From: Pseudomonadales bacterium
GTDB lineage: Bacteria > Pseudomonadota > Gammaproteobacteria > Pseudomonadales > Azotimanducaceae
DNA: 64,000 nt
Assembly: GCA_023300545.1 (NCBI GenBank)
Contig: JALZVT010000003.1
Coordinates: 1-64,000 of the forward strand
Direction: 5' to 3'
Below the pieces are notes generated by a model. It made no database searches. It saw only the letters and a program-made list of their open reading frames with translations, and was not told the DNA's origin. How positions within the stretch are numbered: the first letter of the stretch is position 1; every line of letters starts with the position of its first letter. This document shows, piece by piece, positions 61,807 to 64,000 of this stretch. The position numbers and the translations under genes were made by a program.

Positions 61807-63351
61807 GTGACCGATCCTATTGTTATTAAGCCAACTGCGGCACCACTCACTGGTGCGGCCAACTCACCGAGCGCGGTCCACTCGCCCGCAGAAGCGGCCA
61901 GCGATAACCCCTTCCGCAAACTATTCATCCCCATCGCCGCTGTTGTAGCCGTCTCGTTGCTTTACGGCGTGTTCTTTGTGTTGCCTGGCATGGTTGCGCC
62001 TAGCGTCGCACCCAATAGCAACGAGCTAGTAGAAAACACCACGGGTGATCCGACGCAGACAACCACCCCCAGCGTAAACAGCTCCGAAACCACCAGAGCC
62101 GTCACCCCTTTTCGTGATGCACAGCTCGCGCGCGCGAAGCAACAGGCCGAAGAAGAGCTAGCCACCTTTGTCGAATTGCAGATCGAACTGGAAGAAACAT
62201 TGCAGATCGCGAGCTGGGGCCAAACCAGCTACGACGCCGTAAAAGACAAAGCAACTTTGGGGGACACCCAGTTTGTTGAGCGCGACTTTGAATCTGCGCT
62301 AACCACCTATCGTGATGCGACCACGGCGCTCGAAGCCCTTCGCGATCGAGGCGAAGCAGACTACAACCGCGCTATCAAAGCGGGTGACGCCGCTATTAAC
62401 GACTTCAACCAATTATTGGCAGAACGTGAATTCAACAAAGCACTCGGCTTTAAAGAAAGTGATGCTGCCGCGACTACCGGCCTTGCCAGGGCCGCCAACC
62501 TTCCACAAATTCAGAGCCTGCTACGCAAAGCGCGACAACTCGCTAGACGCGGTGATACCCAAGCCGCAACAAGTACCTATAAACAAGTTCTAAGCATTGA
62601 CCCGCTGACACCAACGGTTACCACCGCACTTGCGCAATTGTCCCAAGCGGCCACCAACGCCGATTTTCAAGATCAGCTGTCACGCGGCTTCGCTGAGCTC
62701 GAACGGGCAAGCTATGGCTCAGCCAGAGCCGCATTCAATGCTGCCTTAGCCATCAAACCTGGCAATGCTGTCGCCAAGGGCGGGCTACAACAGATCGCTC
62801 AGGAAACGGAAGTACGCGGGCTACGCGAACTGAGTGAAGTAGCACGCAAAGCAATCGCAGAGGAAAACTGGAAAGAGGCTATCGCCGCCTGCGAAAAGGC
62901 GCTAGCCATCGATGCGAATCTCGAATTTGCGTTAGCAGGCCGACGCGAGGCAATGGAGCGACTGCGCTTAGCTCGCGGCATGGGCATCATTATCAACCAA
63001 CCGCAAAATCTCTCAGACAACAAACGCATGGCCCAGGCAAAAGATCTACTGGCTACCGCCGCGAGCATGAGTTCCGCCGGCCCAAATTGGGACAACGCGA
63101 TCGCGACGGCAAACAAACTGGTTGAGAGTTACAGTCAAAACGTCGCAGTACGACTCACTTCTGACAACGCAACTGAAGTCACCGTTTACAAGGTTGGACG
63201 ACTGGGTACATTCACCACCCACGACCTCAGCTTGCGCCCCGGTGCTTACACCATTGTGGGTACAGCCAATCGCTGCCAGGATATTCGTCGCGAGGTCATC
63301 GTTAAGCCGCAGATGGCCGAGATCGATATTCGCTGCGAGAACAGACTGTGA
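61807..63351 (+). CDS. Inner-membrane TPR protein with PEGA-like end
   Basis: 514 residues from GTG 61807. A cytoplasmic N-terminus is followed by one transmembrane helix (about 39-62, LFIPIAAVVAVSLLYGVFFVLPG). Then come a coiled coil (about 100-125, AQLARAKQQAEEELATFVELQIELEE), repeated TPR-like pairs about 155-400 (LARRGDTQAATSTYKQVLSIDPLTP, AIAEENWKEAIAACEKALAIDANLE), and a final domain VAVRLTSDNATEVTVYKVGRLGTFTTHDLSLRPGAYTIVGTANRCQDIRREVIVKPQ that reads like a PEGA domain. Overlaps the next gene by 4 nt (GTGA). Confidence 0.72.
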   Translation: MTDPIVIKPTAAPLTGAANSPSAVHSPAEAASDNPFRKLFIPIAAVVAVSLLYGVFFVLPGMVAPSVAPNSNELVENTTGDPTQTTTPSVNSSETTRAVTPFRDAQLARAKQQAEEELATFVELQIELEETLQIASWGQTSYDAVKDKATLGDTQFVERDFESALTTYRDATTALEALRDRGEADYNRAIKAGDAAINDFNQLLAEREFNKALGFKESDAAATTGLARAANLPQIQSLLRKARQLARRGDTQAATSTYKQVLSIDPLTPTVTTALAQLSQAATNADFQDQLSRGFAELERASYGSARAAFNAALAIKPGNAVAKGGLQQIAQETEVRGLRELSEVARKAIAEENWKEAIAACEKALAIDANLEFALAGRREAMERLRLARGMGIIINQPQNLSDNKRMAQAKDLLATAASMSSAGPNWDNAIATANKLVESYSQNVAVRLTSDNATEVTVYKVGRLGTFTTHDLSLRPGAYTIVGTANRCQDIRREVIVKPQMAEIDIRCENRL

Positions 63352-64000
63352 GCGATGATCAGCAAAAAATTATCGCGCCAGGCACGTTTCAGCCCAGCAA
63401 CGAACAGCCACCCGAAAAACAGGGTCTTTCTGGGCGCAGCTGGTTAATCCTACTTTTGGGCGCTATCGCCGCGGTCGTGTTGGTGTTTCTATTCACCGCC
63501 CGATCAGTCAACTTCAAGTTTGCACCGCAAAACGCCGACTTCAAACTCGATGGCATCTTGCAGTTTGAACTGGGTGGCACCTATCTGGTTTTTCCAGGCA
63601 GCTATCGCCTGCGTGCCAGCGCAAAGGGCTACCAGTCGATTGATCAAGTCATCGAAATCGTTGGTGAGCGAAATCAGTTCCTTGAGTTTGAACTGCCTGA
63701 GCTGCCGGGCAGAATCAACCTGTCGAGCAACCCACAAGGTGCTGAAGTCACTATTGATGGCACCAAGGTTGGTGTCACTCCGCTGGTGGAATTTCCGCTC
63801 CAGCGCGGCGACTACAGTGTTCTGTTGCGTCGCGAGGACTATGAAGACCACCAATCAATGCTGGCCGTCAGTGGCAAGGATCAGTTGGAATCCCCAGTCT
63901 TTGAGCTATTACCTGATTGGGCCGACGTCGAGATCACCACTGCACCACCAGGGGCGACCGTGATCATCGGCGACACGTCGACCGACTACAGAACACCTGC
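63348..64000 (+). CDS. Membrane PEGA domain protein, N-terminal part
   Basis: Starts with GTG 63348, overlapping the upstream stop (GTGA), and is open to the window edge (217 residues seen). Short cytoplasmic head, transmembrane helix (about 35-52, WLILLLGAIAAVVLVFLF), then FPGSYRLRASAKGYQ and the PEGA repeats INLSSNPQGAEVTIDGTKVGVTPLVEFPLQRGDYSVLLRREDYEDH and VEITTAPPGATVIIGD. PEGA domains are cell-surface or periplasmic modules. In several bacteria they precede a formylglycine-generating-enzyme-like or kinase domain, which could follow beyond the edge. Confidence 0.75.
   Translation, partial: MSDDQQKIIAPGTFQPSNEQPPEKQGLSGRSWLILLLGAIAAVVLVFLFTARSVNFKFAPQNADFKLDGILQFELGGTYLVFPGSYRLRASAKGYQSIDQVIEIVGERNQFLEFELPELPGRINLSSNPQGAEVTIDGTKVGVTPLVEFPLQRGDYSVLLRREDYEDHQSMLAVSGKDQLESPVFELLPDWADVEITTAPPGATVIIGDTSTDYRTP

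Noticed and set aside
1-64000. tRNA, rRNA, IS elements or phage genes
   Set aside because: I looked for cloverleaf-like intergenic stretches, transposase or integrase motifs and flanking inverted repeats. I found none, but without a covariance-model search a small RNA could be missed.

Overview
The window is chromosomal DNA of a Gram-negative bacterium, almost certainly a gammaproteobacterium. It carries lipid A and KDO genes (lpxK, kdsB, msbA), the Lol lipoprotein exporter, an RNase E/RluC pair, EpmC, TusA and PilZ. The gene order pilZ-holB-tmk-mltG-fabF-acpP-fabG-fabD-plsX-rpmF-yceD-maf ... rluC/rne-murB ... kdsB-lpxK ... exbD-exbB ... comEC/DUF2062-lol-nqrM-apbE is, as I recall, the backbone seen in pseudomonads, here with insertions and losses. 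By eye GC is in the mid-50s percent and coding density is high. I cannot name a genus. I see no rRNA, tRNA, insertion sequence, prophage or CRISPR array.

Layout. 1-344: start of a molybdenum-hydroxylase FAD subunit running off the left edge. 562-4564: peptide turnover (pepQ, an S9 dipeptidyl-peptidase-like enzyme, a GNAT acetyltransferase). 4561-14219, minus strand: one long run of tatD, pilZ, holB, tmk, mltG and the fatty-acid/phospholipid genes down from yceD-rpmF-plsX, with a very strong sigma70-like promoter directly before yceD. 14353-19506: maf, rluC, and rne with a leader of about 735 nt and an 11-fold 21-bp repeat in its tail. 19589-26930, minus: murB, alkB-like, kdsB, lpxK, msbA, exbD, exbB, with one SDR gene on the plus strand. 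27067-32378, minus: a D-threonine-aldolase-like enzyme, galU, a short unknown gene and clpB. 32488-34662, plus: a PilZ/degenerate-Nudix protein, DUF2244, and a DUF2975-HTH pair. 34672-42373: comEC with divergent DUF2062, then lolE-lolD-lolC-nqrM-apbE on the minus strand. 42474-51294: a symporter, histidine phosphatase, crotonase, rhodanese, a membrane spermidine-synthase-like protein, a degenerate AMP-ligase-like protein, msrB and an aminotransferase. 51336-57570, minus: rpiB, a methyltransferase, an NAD-kinase-like protein, an L-2-hydroxyglutarate-dehydrogenase-like flavoprotein, xni, epmC, a gamma-glutamylcyclotransferase and tusA.

57782-64000, plus: a tightly packed five-gene envelope locus that I do not recognise. 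It contains a secreted TPR protein with a TonB-C-like end, a Gly/Pro-rich collagen-like lipoprotein, a lipoprotein with a glycine-zipper-like tail, a membrane TPR protein with a PEGA-like end, and a membrane PEGA protein cut by the right edge. This is the best candidate here for an undescribed system.

Other points of interest: a related short repeat in three places within 10 kb (acpP-fabF spacer, rne, end of murB); a LexA-like box in front of a small orphan gene; an upstream small ORF and a palindrome in the galU leader; a delta-prime subunit without its zinc module; apbE-nqrM without nqr genes; and two apparent pseudoenzymes (Nudix-like and AMP-ligase-like).
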